64,000 bases of DNA, from contig QCFD01000002.1 of NCBI GenBank assembly GCA_003278445.1, positions 62,001 through 126,000 on the forward strand. Direction: 5' to 3'. The position numbers and the translations under genes were made by a program. The stretch is from Prochlorococcus sp. AG-363-B05 (GTDB taxonomy: Bacteria > Cyanobacteriota > Cyanobacteriia > PCC-6307 > Cyanobiaceae). Below are positions 42,044-51,266 of this stretch, piece by piece. Under the pieces are notes generated by a model, which saw nothing but the letters and a program-made list of their open reading frames with translations, was not told where the DNA came from and did not search any database. The stretch's first letter is position 1, and every line of letters begins with the position of its first letter.

Positions 42044-42403
42044 GTGATTTGTAAAAAAATAAGAAATATCTTGTTCCATATCTTAGATATGGTTAAAAAT
42101 ATATGTATGGATCTAAAAAAAAGAAAAGACCTCAATTTGAGGCTAGGCAATTTAATACTTGCTATATTCCTTGCTACTGTACCAACAGCTATCACGTATG
42201 GAACTCTTAGCATTCATGGCTTAAATATCTGTAGAAGCCTTAGTAGCAAAGTAAGCGACTCACAAAAAATCAAAGAAAAATGTGATGAATCAGCATGGGA
42301 TACTACAAAAAGTTATATTATTTTGATAGGATTTTTTATTACTTTGCCAACTTGGATGTGGTTCTATTTATCAGTGAAGAAAAAAGAAATTAATGTTAAA
42401 TAA
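42044..42403 (+). CDS. Small membrane protein (start may be ATG at 42104)
   Basis: Two hydrophobic segments. Confidence 0.55.
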   Translation: MICKKIRNILFHILDMVKNICMDLKKRKDLNLRLGNLILAIFLATVPTAITYGTLSIHGLNICRSLSSKVSDSQKIKEKCDESAWDTTKSYIILIGFFITLPTWMWFYLSVKKKEINVK

Positions 42404-42415
42404 TATTTTAATTAA

Positions 42416-42967
42416 TCATGAAGATAAGAAACTAGAGAAAGGAAATGATTTTTTTTGATTATCAGGAATAGTTATTTTTTTATTTTCAGATAAAAAGATA
42501 TTATTAAATTTTCTTTGAGTAAAAATTAAATCAATAAATTCAGGTTTTGTTTTAAAAATTTCTTTAACAAGATAATCAACTGAAAACATACCAGGACCTA
42601 ACAAAAATATTGAGAACGCAGATGAAAAGTAAAGAACTAAAAGCTCTAATAAATAAATGTTAAATCCAGATGTAGCAATTGCATGGTAGATAGCAACACT
42701 CATAGTTCCAATTATCGCAGTCGCGCCTAACCTAGTACCAAACCCAAGAATCAACATCCAACTACCGACAATTTCAGACCCTGCAGCAAAATAAGACAGA
42801 GTAACGGGGAATGGTAAGTGAAGAGGTCGCACAAATGCATCTGCAAAATTATTTATATCATTTAATTTTTCAAAGCCATGATGAATCAACAATGCTCCAG
42901 TAAATACTCTTAAAACAAGAAAAGCAAAATCCTTAAAAGCTGATTCATAGAAGATCGAATTAAGCAA
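42416..42967 (-). CDS. DoxX-family membrane protein
   Basis: 'LRVFTGALLIHHGFEKLND', 'LLILGFGTRLGATAIIGTMSVAIY' pattern. Confidence 0.8.
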   Translation of the reverse strand: MLNSIFYESAFKDFAFLVLRVFTGALLIHHGFEKLNDINNFADAFVRPLHLPFPVTLSYFAAGSEIVGSWMLILGFGTRLGATAIIGTMSVAIYHAIATSGFNIYLLELLVLYFSSAFSIFLLGPGMFSVDYLVKEIFKTKPEFIDLIFTQRKFNNIFLSENKKITIPDNQKKSFPFSSFLSS

Positions 42968-43263
42968 TTTAACCTACGTTAATTTAATGAGCTTTAGTTG
43001 CACTAAAGCTAAAGCGTGGCAAAAAGGCGAATTTTCTTTAGCGAGTACTAATACTCACAGCAAAGCCTAATCTTATGCTGTTGAGGTGATAACTAAAACT
43101 TCTTTAAATGGTGAGTTCGAATATAGGTTTAATAAATGTAATGCAATCTCACTGATAAGCCTTACCAAACATTAGAGAATTAAAACAATCACTTAAATTA
43201 GTATTAATACTTACAAAATGGTTTAAGTCAATTACTTAAAATCAAATAAAGCAAATATTTAAA

Positions 43264-43350
43264 TTGATCACATCACTACTTACTGCCACAGCTGCTGTGG
43301 GTCTAATAGTTGTTGCAATACCAGTATTAATTGCATCTCTTAATTAGAAA
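43264..43350 (+). CDS. Candidate 28-aa single-TM peptide with TTG start
   Basis: Hand translation: (M)ITSLLTATAAVGLIVVAIPVLIASLN*; not in track. Confidence 0.4.
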
Positions 43351-43396
43351 TAAAATATCAATACTATTAAAGTTTTAACAAACAATCAAAATAAGT

Positions 43397-44611
43397 TCAG
43401 ACAACTGCATTGCCTGCTACCCATCCACTTGTCCAGCAATGTTGAAAATTAAAACCTCCTGTAATACCATCAATATTTAACACCTCACCCGCGAAAAATA
43501 GCCCTTTACAAATCTTACTTTCCATAGTTTTAAAATTAATTTCTTTAAGTGATACCCCACCCGCAGTCACGAACTCTTCGCCGAAAGGGCCTCGACTATT
43601 TATTGAATAACTTTTCAAAATTAAACTTTTGACAATAGACTCTTTGTCATGCTTGGTTAACTCACACCATCTTAACTGACTATGAATTTTCTCACTTAAA
43701 AGAAGAGCTCTCCACAAGCTTTTAGGTAAATGATTAAAAGGCTTATTATTTAAAACAAGTTTCTTACCATTTTCTATTTTATATAAATCTATTTTCATCC
43801 GAACCTCATTCTCACACATGCAAAGCCAATTTATTTTTAAGTCACCTATATATTTATTAGCGTGTAAATCTCTTGCACTAAATGCAGAAAGTCTTAAAAT
43901 AACTGGGCCGCTAAAGCCTTTATGAGTAATTAATATAGGACCAGTTTCATTATATTTTTTCTTAAGAACAGTAAGTTTTGTTTGAACATTCACAGTAATA
44001 CCTGAACAAGACTCTAATGATTTTTCAGAAGTAGATAAAGAAAAAAGTGATGGTACAGGCTGGACAATTGAGTGTCCAAGACTCTTGGCTAATTTACGCC
44101 CACTAGGGTGACCGCCAGTGCAAACAAGAATGTTTTTTGTATTAAAGTAATTATTTCCTTTAACAAATAAATCAAACCCGTCGCTAGTTTTATTTATTTG
44201 CTTTACATGAGAATTAGTAAATACCTTTACACCAGATTTATCAGCAAAATCTTTCAAACATTTCATCACATCATAAGATGAATCGGAACAAGGAAATATA
44301 CGCCCATCTTTCTCTATTTTTAAACTAAGTCCTCTATTTTGGAACCAATCATAAGCTTCAGTTGTAGAGAACCGATTAAATAAGCCTATTAGTTGTTTTT
44401 CCCCTCTAGGATAATTACTTACTAAATCAGAAATATCCCAACATGAGTTGGTTACATTACATCTCCCACCGCCACTAATTCTAACTTTTTCCAATACCTT
44501 TGAAGTACTTTCTAGTATTACAACAGACCTAATTCCATTACTAGCTGCTGTAATTGCACCCATAAAGCCAGAGGCACCTCCACCAATAACAACAAGATCT
44601 GAAATCATCAA
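43397..44611 (-). CDS. HI0933-family NAD(P)/FAD-dependent oxidoreductase
   Basis: 'LVVIGGGASGFMGAITAA', 'KVRISGGGRCNVTN', 'FAGEVLNIDGITGGFNFQHCWTSGWVAG'. Confidence 0.9.
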   Translation of the reverse strand: MMISDLVVIGGGASGFMGAITAASNGIRSVVILESTSKVLEKVRISGGGRCNVTNSCWDISDLVSNYPRGEKQLIGLFNRFSTTEAYDWFQNRGLSLKIEKDGRIFPCSDSSYDVMKCLKDFADKSGVKVFTNSHVKQINKTSDGFDLFVKGNNYFNTKNILVCTGGHPSGRKLAKSLGHSIVQPVPSLFSLSTSEKSLESCSGITVNVQTKLTVLKKKYNETGPILITHKGFSGPVILRLSAFSARDLHANKYIGDLKINWLCMCENEVRMKIDLYKIENGKKLVLNNKPFNHLPKSLWRALLLSEKIHSQLRWCELTKHDKESIVKSLILKSYSINSRGPFGEEFVTAGGVSLKEINFKTMESKICKGLFFAGEVLNIDGITGGFNFQHCWTSGWVAGNAVV

Positions 44612-44814
44612 ATAATAAAATCTATCTTAATAAAAAATATATGTTACTTCTATTTATTGAGGCAAGGATGAATTTAAAATTCGATAACTAATAACAATTA
44701 ATTTAAATTAAGAAGAAGAAAATAATTAATTTTGCAAGACATTGTCTTGATACCCAGTTCAAATTTTTATTTAGTTCATTTTTGTTGTATCTTTTCCACA
44801 TACAAAAAAAAAAT

Positions 44815-45033
44815 ATGGCTGGCCCTAAAAGAGATGAAGCAAAGTCTATTCTCTCGTATGTGAGGCAAGAGCTTAGGTATATGGATGAAGACCTAAGAAA
44901 CGATGGCTTGTTACCTGAACTTTCTTCGCTTAGATCAGTATATGAACAACTTTCAACATTACTAGAACTTTCAGACGGCAGAAGAAAAAAGAAAGAGAAA
45001 CCGGAATTCCCTGAAGACAAAAAAAAATTATAA
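44815..45033 (+). CDS. Small coiled-coil protein, paralogue B
   Basis: Start at MAGPKRDEAK; shares RQELR-x-(L/M)D...GLLPE-(L/M)S...KKK-x-KPEF with paralogue A. Confidence 0.7.
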   Translation: MAGPKRDEAKSILSYVRQELRYMDEDLRNDGLLPELSSLRSVYEQLSTLLELSDGRRKKKEKPEFPEDKKKL

Positions 45034-45204
45034 AAAGCACATTATTGACTAGCACTATCTAAAATCATCCAATTTATATTCTAAGCCAAAAAGAATAATT
45101 TAAATTTATTCATAGTTTTTTCAATAGAGAAGCTCAATAGTATATTCTGGAAAAAAATAATATACGACTTCAATTCAATAAATAGCTCTTCTATTTTTGA
45201 ACGA

Positions 45205-45390
45205 ATGCCAAAAAAACATCCTATTTCCGGTGGTGAATCTAATCTTCTAAATCCTATAAATCACATTCGTTTTTGGGAGAAAGGAGAAATGGCATATTCA
45301 GCACTAAAAAGAATAAATGAGCTCAAAGCTAATAATGAATTCAAGAAAGCAGATATAATGTTAGATGAATGGATTTTGCAAGAGATCTAA
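45205..45390 (+). CDS. Small hypothetical protein
   Basis: 61-aa ORF. Confidence 0.5.
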   Translation: MPKKHPISGGESNLLNPINHIRFWEKGEMAYSALKRINELKANNEFKKADIMLDEWILQEI

Positions 45391-45448
45391 CGTCAAGAAA
45401 TAAATAAAATATTTTGAATTCAATCAAAATTTAAAGTAAATTAAGGTT

Positions 45449-45859
45449 TTGCGAGTAAGTATGCCCTCCATAAGAAAAAGGATTGGCTATCTTCCTTCTC
45501 ATAATATTCAGGAGATAATAACCAATATTGCAAAGCAAGAAAATTTAAGTCAATCAAAGGTTGTAGGGGTGTTAGTTGAAGAGGCATTAATATCCAGAGG
45601 TTTATATGACCTTAAAAATAAAGATAATTTCATTAGGAAGGACATTTATGATAATGAAGCTAAAATGAAAAATTCATATTTAAAATATAATGATATTGAT
45701 GAATTGATATCAGATAAAGGTATAACTTACAATACAAAAAAGTACACATACAAATCTGATGACTTCTCAACCGAGCATAAAGAAAAATTTAATCAACATT
45801 TATTTGAGCAATTCAAACAGTTTATTCTCTTTCAAAAGATGATAGAAGAAGAAAAATAA
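45449..45859 (+). CDS. Putative ribbon-helix-helix-type protein
   Basis: 'RKRIGYLPSHNIQEIITNIAKQENLSQSKVVGVLVEEALISRGLY' resembles RHH/CopG-type N-termini. Confidence 0.5.
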   Translation: MRVSMPSIRKRIGYLPSHNIQEIITNIAKQENLSQSKVVGVLVEEALISRGLYDLKNKDNFIRKDIYDNEAKMKNSYLKYNDIDELISDKGITYNTKKYTYKSDDFSTEHKEKFNQHLFEQFKQFILFQKMIEEEK

Positions 45860-46043
45860 TAAACTATTTTCTAATTAGATTTAATTTAAAGTTACTACGA
45901 ATAAAAGAGTGCCACAGCAAAAAAGAATCTAGAGATCAACAAAAACAACGCATAAAGCAAACTTATGCACTAGAACTTAAAGGTATTAGTTCTTCTAAGG
46001 ATTACTAAAATAGTTTTTTTTATAAGAAATCTAAAATATAAAC

Positions 46044-46310
46044 ATGACATCAACAACAATTCGTACAAAATCAAACGAATCAAATCTCCTTGAAGAAGCT
46101 TTGAATCAACCGCCCATTGGAGAAACAGCAAATTTCGCTTGGAACGCAACACCACTTGGTATTGCAGCAATTTACAAAGGAATTTCTCCGTCAAAGCCTC
46201 CTTATGACCAAGCAATTAAAGAAGGTGAAGAATTATCGATGGATTTAAGTAGAGAAGAAAAAGAATTCCATCTAACTGAAAAAGGTTTGGCACTAATCTT
46301 TTACTCTTAA
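46044..46310 (+). CDS. Small hypothetical protein
   Basis: 88-aa ORF with soluble composition; opposite-strand ORF looks like its shadow. Confidence 0.55.
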   Translation: MTSTTIRTKSNESNLLEEALNQPPIGETANFAWNATPLGIAAIYKGISPSKPPYDQAIKEGEELSMDLSREEKEFHLTEKGLALIFYS

Positions 46311-46349
46311 ATTTGAATAAATTAATCTTTAGCTGATTTTAATAAAATA

Positions 46350-46685
46350 TCATTTGTCTTCGACAGAGGAGTCTATAACCCATTCATCGTTTATACCAAG
46401 AAGAACAAGAGCTTTATCCTCCCAATCTGTATCAATAGACCAGTCGTAAGGCACATCAAACGATAGCGATAATTCATTTTTATTCTTTTTATAGTTTTTA
46501 CTAATTGGAAGAGTAGTATGAGAGATATTATTTTCAGGCAGATATAAATCATCTGAGGTAACATACTCTTGATAACCTAAATTTTTAATATTCTCCTCAA
46601 ATTTAAGTTCAATTCTTACATTAAAACAATGTGCATCATCCCAATCGGAGTAATGAGAAAAATAATTATCCCAAGAATTTGTCAT
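46350..46685 (-). CDS. Hypothetical acidic protein
   Basis: 111-aa ORF. Confidence 0.5.
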   Translation of the reverse strand: MTNSWDNYFSHYSDWDDAHCFNVRIELKFEENIKNLGYQEYVTSDDLYLPENNISHTTLPISKNYKKNKNELSLSFDVPYDWSIDTDWEDKALVLLGINDEWVIDSSVEDK

Positions 46686-46814
46686 TTTTAATTTTCAACA
46701 GATTAAATTTAAGGGCATAGTCAAGTATTATTCCATATTTACACACAAAATATTTCAACAAATTCATTACTAAAAAAATATTTTATATTTTATGTCTCAA
46801 AATCAACTATTCAT

Positions 46815-47021
46815 TTAATTGGTAAAAGTAAGAAAATTAAAATCATTAAGAACCCATGTTCCTAAAGTGAGTAGTCCAAAACCAGCAATAAACATCATTA
46901 GAGCTACAACCTTATATCTTGTAGCCTCTGAACCCCTTCTAAGTAAAAAGGTTTCAGCAGCAAAAGTACTGGTTCGAGGAATTGAAGTTTGCAAAGTTTT
47001 TTTCCATGATGACGAAAACAT
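46815..47021 (-). CDS. Small single-TM protein
   Basis: 68 aa with clear TM 'KVVALMMFIAGFGLLTLGTWVL'; preferred over plus-strand shadow 46819..47028. Confidence 0.6.
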   Translation of the reverse strand: MFSSSWKKTLQTSIPRTSTFAAETFLLRRGSEATRYKVVALMMFIAGFGLLTLGTWVLNDFNFLTFTN

Positions 47022-47096
47022 TAACTAAAAATCTCTACTAAATTAAAATTAATCGAAATTCCTATCGACCGCGAAGTAGCGACCAAGAAAGCTTGC

Positions 47097-47282
47097 TCAA
47101 AAGCAAGGTGTGACACCTAAGAGACAACGTTCACATGAAAAATCAAAGAAACTAAAATTAAAAAATAAAAAAGCAAGACCAAGAAAAGGAATAGATTGAG
47201 TCATTACAAAAGAAATGACCTCTAAAGCTAATCCGAACAAAAGCTGCTTAAGCAATGATGGACAGGACACGATGAAGAGCAA
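47097..47282 (-). CDS. Small hydrophobic protein with C-terminal Cys cluster
   Basis: 61 aa; LGLALEVISFVMTQSIPFLGLAFLFFNF-like hydrophobic core, CERCLLGVTPC tail. Confidence 0.4.
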   Translation of the reverse strand: MLFIVSCPSLLKQLLFGLALEVISFVMTQSIPFLGLAFLFFNFSFFDFSCERCLLGVTPCF

Positions 47283-47296
47283 AAGAATGCAAGAGC

Positions 47297-47325
47297 TTTA
47301 CAAATAGTCGTATTTTTGTTATATT
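47297..47325 (+). promoter_or_regulatory. Sigma70-like promoter TTTACA-N17-TATATT
   Basis: -35 at 47297-47302 and -10 at 47320-47325 with 17-nt spacer. Confidence 0.55.
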
Positions 47326-47327
47326 AG

Positions 47328-47382
47328 GCAACAATGGTTAACAATTGGTAGTTTTTGTTGCTGAGAAAGCAGTAATTTCTCA
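47328..47382 (+). ncRNA. Candidate structured leader/sRNA with two perfect stems
   Basis: GCAACAA...TTGTTGC (47328-34/47355-61) and TGAGAAA-GCAGTAA-TTTCTCA (47362-82) directly after the promoter. Confidence 0.45.
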
Positions 47383-47448
47383 AGGTATCCAAAAGTCAAA
47401 AAACCAAGCGTCTTATCAGAAATCACTACAAATCAAAATTCTCTAAAA

Positions 47449-47574
47449 ATGGAAATGAATCCTTTTAAGCCCTTAATACAGTTCTATGAGGGATATTATG
47501 AAAAAAGACTCTCTGCAAAGATTTCTTTAAGCAAATTATTTCTAAAATTAAGCAAGTTTAAGGCAGCTACATAA
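47449..47574 (+). CDS. 41-aa mini-ORF (not in track)
   Basis: MEMNPFKPLIQFYEGYYEKRLSAKISLSKLFLKLSKFKAAT*; lies downstream of the promoter/hairpins. Confidence 0.45.
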   Translation: MEMNPFKPLIQFYEGYYEKRLSAKISLSKLFLKLSKFKAAT

Positions 47575-47709
47575 TTTTTTTTAAAATGCAAAAAACATAT
47601 ATATAAATACAATATAAAAGGAATGAAATATATTTATTAATCAGATAAATTATCGCGCATAAGGAAAAAATTACTAAATATTTGATAAGAATATAGATTG
47701 TTATAGCAA

Positions 47710-48558
47710 TTAGTTTATTAGAATATTTTGCAATAAATTTAATTTACCTTCTGTTGAGACATCAGTCTCAATTATTGGATTAATATTATGTCTCTTATAA
47801 GTTATTAATAACTTCTTAATAAGATTATTAGCATAGTCAACAGATTCTAAAAACTTATCTGAGCAATATACTCCTTTCCATGGTCGAAATTTGAACCTAG
47901 CTAAAAATTGTTTAGAAGGAATTAAAATACTACCAAACAACTTAATCTTATATGCTCTAGAAAAATCATCTTTTTCAGAAAATGAAATTGTGTTTTTTAT
48001 TGTTTGTATTCTACTTTCAAGAAGCTTATAGTCAGTTCCAAATTGAATCCAAATAGATTTTACAAATCCTGATTGAACCTTTTTCTCTAATTTAATAATT
48101 TCTTCTTCAAATAAAAAGCTGGAGAGATACGGATTAAATGCTACACCAATTGAAAAATCACTATTAGAAAATCTAGTATTATCTTTTAAATAACTTAAAG
48201 TAGAAACAGAGTCTAATGTTGATCTTCTTTGAGAACCTGAAACAAGAAGGACTTCCTTGCAACCAAAGCTTTTTACAGAATTCATAAATAAAACAAAAGA
48301 ATTTATTGTATTAATTCTATTTCTTCTAAATTCATTTAAGATACTAAAATGAGGTATAATATCAAAAATCGGAAACTCTTCTCTTGATATCTTAATTGAA
48401 TTTAATAAGAAATCCTTTTTCAAATTATTTTTACATGGTATATTAATTTTATTAATATTTCTCTTCTGAAAAAAAGAGAGAATTAAGCGAAGCTCCTCGT
48501 ATGATTTAAATGATATTTCCATTCTTATGTTATTTAAATCAAATATAATTTCTTTCAT
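47710..48558 (-). CDS. Divergent methylenetetrahydrofolate-reductase-like protein
   Basis: 'FDIIPHFSI', 'FGCKEVLLVSGS', 'SIGVAFNP', 'EEEIIKLEKKVQSGFVKSIWIQF' follow MetF strand order. Confidence 0.6.
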   Translation of the reverse strand: MKEIIFDLNNIRMEISFKSYEELRLILSFFQKRNINKINIPCKNNLKKDFLLNSIKISREEFPIFDIIPHFSILNEFRRNRINTINSFVLFMNSVKSFGCKEVLLVSGSQRRSTLDSVSTLSYLKDNTRFSNSDFSIGVAFNPYLSSFLFEEEIIKLEKKVQSGFVKSIWIQFGTDYKLLESRIQTIKNTISFSEKDDFSRAYKIKLFGSILIPSKQFLARFKFRPWKGVYCSDKFLESVDYANNLIKKLLITYKRHNINPIIETDVSTEGKLNLLQNILIN

Positions 48559-48693
48559 TTTTTGAAATGGAAATATTATTTATAAAAATCAAATCATATC
48601 ATATAAAAGAAACTCTAAAAATAACTTCCATATAAAGAGGAGGTTTAAATCAGAAATTTATTTATTTTAAAAGTAAAGTTTTTTATAAGAGAT

Positions 48694-49158
48694 TTAATTA
48701 TTTAACCATTTATAAATCGCTTTATATTTATTATCTATCTCATCAAGAGAACTATAATAATAATCTTTCCAATTTTCATAAGGAATGCCCTTAAAGATCA
48801 TTAAATTAAGGGGATACTCATCAGAGTCAGAACATTTACGGAAATCATCTCTAAATAAAAATGTAGGTTTACCTAACGCAATAGCCACCCCAAGCTCAAC
48901 CATTACGCCCTCATCTGGGGGAGATCCATTAACTATTGCAAATAGTCCATCAGAATGAATCAAATCTCTAAAGTTGGAACAAGCCACTTTATTAGCCCAG
49001 CCTGGTGTAGAAATATCAACATGACTATTCCGAAAAAAAGGTTCCCAAACATCTACTCCCATTAATTCAAGTTTACTTATAAAATCAGGCAAAAGCTTAA
49101 CTCTCCAATGCTTAGAAAATCCATATGGAGAAGCCAAGTATAGTTTTTTTTTCGACAT
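48694..49158 (-). CDS. Nucleoside 2-deoxyribosyltransferase-like protein
   Basis: 'LYLASPYGFS', 'GLFAIVNGSPPDEGVMVELGVAIALGKPTFLFRDD'. Confidence 0.8.
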   Translation of the reverse strand: MSKKKLYLASPYGFSKHWRVKLLPDFISKLELMGVDVWEPFFRNSHVDISTPGWANKVACSNFRDLIHSDGLFAIVNGSPPDEGVMVELGVAIALGKPTFLFRDDFRKCSDSDEYPLNLMIFKGIPYENWKDYYYSSLDEIDNKYKAIYKWLNN

Positions 49159-49218
49159 AATTTATTATCTCCAGATTAATATTAGTAGTGTTAAATAATT
49201 AATAACATGATAAATGAT

Positions 49219-49497
49219 CTATTTTTTAGAATCATCTTTCATGTTATTAAATTGAAAACTATCTTGATTGTTGTCAGAGAATCGTTCATTGGCATCTTTT
49301 ACCAACAAAATTGATAAATCCTTTACATTAAAAATAAAATTCTTTTGATTTAGATACATTTTATATATTATTTCCTTAATCTCAAAATTAAAAGTTGTAT
49401 TCGAACACAAGAGAATTAATGTCCATCCACTAATTACAGCTGAGAATGTAATAATCAATTTAAAGATTTTATGGAAAATTTTTAGCAATTTATACAA
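49219..49497 (-). CDS. Small membrane protein, unknown
   Basis: 92-aa ORF with N-terminal TM. Confidence 0.45.
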   Translation of the reverse strand: MYKLLKIFHKIFKLIITFSAVISGWTLILLCSNTTFNFEIKEIIYKMYLNQKNFIFNVKDLSILLVKDANERFSDNNQDSFQFNNMKDDSKK

Positions 49498-49608
49498 TCA
49501 TCAATAGTCAAATCAATAATAACTAGTTTAAAAATGAATGCACATTTTAATTAAATATAAAAACTAATCTCTGAAAATCCATAATGCAATCAAAGATAAA
49601 GCTAGATT

Positions 49609-49878
49609 TCATGCAATTTTAATCTTTTCAATATCTAATTGAACCCAATTTGAAGCAAGCAATTGTTTCCATGTCTTAAGTGAATCTTGTTTTGTAGTTT
49701 TTCTTCGACTTTTAAACTCCATAGGTTTCCCGTTTGGGAGCAAACCCCACATATCGATAGTAAAGTCTGTTCCAATATCCTCATTAGAATTTTTTTTAAA
49801 GTCAAAATGAATGGCCCATTTGCTATGAGGATCTATAAGCCAACCAATAGGGGCATCAAGTTTTTCTATTTTTGCCAT
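49609..49878 (-). CDS. DUF1651-like small protein
   Basis: 'GWLIDPHSKWAIHFDF...WGLLPNGKPMEFKSRRKTTKQDSLKTWKQLLASNW'. Confidence 0.6.
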   Translation of the reverse strand: MAKIEKLDAPIGWLIDPHSKWAIHFDFKKNSNEDIGTDFTIDMWGLLPNGKPMEFKSRRKTTKQDSLKTWKQLLASNWVQLDIEKIKIA

Positions 49879-50205
49879 CTAAAAACAATGTCTTAATTTT
49901 GTTTTTAAATAAAAAATCACCTTTCGTCAAGGCTAAGAATCTAAAACGAAGGTAAAGAATGGTAATGCTTAAATAAAGAAAAAGGCAAAAACCTATAGAC
50001 AGATCTGAGAAAGACTAAATCTCTTATGTCTTGAAAGGATTTCAAAAATGTCATCATATTATTTTTATTAATAGAAAAAATATAAAAAAAGCACAAATTT
50101 AATTATTTTACTCGGAAGGCAAGAGAAATTATTTAGAAAGGTTGAAAGAGAATTACTCTTTTAGAAGAGTAGATATAATATTTATAAATAAATAAAAAAG
50201 CTAAT

Positions 50206-50397
50206 ATGTCCTATGAAGCTGGTAGCAATGAATGCAGAGGGTTGATAGAGGCAAAAGAAAGCCTAATAAAAGCAATGAATTCTCTTGCAACTATCAAAAA
50301 TCTAGATCATATACAACAAAGATTACGTGAGATCTACAATGAATTAGAAAAACTTCATGACTCCAGGAGAATAAAAGAATCAAATGATCTCAATTGA
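50206..50397 (+). CDS. Small helical hypothetical protein
   Basis: 63-aa ORF. Confidence 0.5.
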   Translation: MSYEAGSNECRGLIEAKESLIKAMNSLATIKNLDHIQQRLREIYNELEKLHDSRRIKESNDLN

Positions 50398-50638
50398 GTC
50401 TAAACAAGTCATACTTAAATTAAGATAAGAATAATAATAAAAACACAGATAAAGTACTCTATAGCTATTTTTCAGATCGATTCAAACAACTATTCATTAT
50501 GAAAATATAGTAATTTAAGTTGATTTTATAATAAAGATTATACTCAAAAAATATTTAAGTGAAGAGATAATCGCGTAAATGTTTTTTCATAAATTATATC
50601 TATAGGATCGTTTCCTGTTAGTATGATAAAAAAATTAT

Positions 50639-51049
50639 ATGTCTAAAAAAGATTGCGAAATTTCAAAATTAGAAGATCTTGACAAATTAAGATCTGCGCC
50701 AATATTAAACTCAAAACAAATAGAATTACTAACGAAACAAGTTGAAGATATTATATATAAAACAGATTGGGTAACTATAGGAGTTATGTCTCCCTGCATC
50801 GAAGCAGGAATAGAGGCGGTTAGAAGAATAGAAAAAAGGTTTAATTATATTGAGATGAAATGCATCACATTACCTAGCTTAAATGGTCCGATTTTCTTAA
50901 AGGCGAATCAAAATACAGGTGAAATACATGCAAGGATAGAGTATGGGCTAGGAGAAGGTATATTAATTAGTTGTCATAATGAGGATATTACATTACCAGC
51001 GAGAACGATTGGACCTTTCCCATTGGATTTCTTTAATTATAAGCAATAA
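50639..51049 (+). CDS. DUF1824-like protein
   Basis: 'LDKLRSAPILNSKQIELLTKQVEDI..TDWVTIGVMSPCIEAGIEAVRRIEKRF'. Confidence 0.6.
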   Translation: MSKKDCEISKLEDLDKLRSAPILNSKQIELLTKQVEDIIYKTDWVTIGVMSPCIEAGIEAVRRIEKRFNYIEMKCITLPSLNGPIFLKANQNTGEIHARIEYGLGEGILISCHNEDITLPARTIGPFPLDFFNYKQ

Positions 51050-51266
51050 TTAATAGCTTATAATTTAAGATTCATATCTAAAATAAATAAGTAGAAAACA
51101 AAAAAAAAGAAAAATAATGCTAATATATAATTAAACTTATATTACAATTAACAAATAAAATAAATTATTTATAAATTACTAAAATGAAATTTAGAAATTC
51201 ATAACTTAATCAAATGGTTTACGCCTTTAAACCAGATATTCGTAATGAATGCACCCTTTAATATAA

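Noticed and set aside
43118-43140. tRNA T-arm-like 'GTGAGTTCGAATATAGG'
   Set aside because: Flanking 5-mers do not pair and no acceptor or anticodon arm could be placed
44703-45020. 105-aa minus-strand ORF opposite paralogue B
   Set aside because: Ser-rich shadow; paralogy with 41616-41819 supports the plus strand
45970-46215. 81-aa minus-strand ORF
   Set aside because: Antisense to the better-supported 46044-46310 ORF
46819-47028. 69-aa plus-strand ORF
   Set aside because: Complementary to a minus-strand ORF with a clear TM segment
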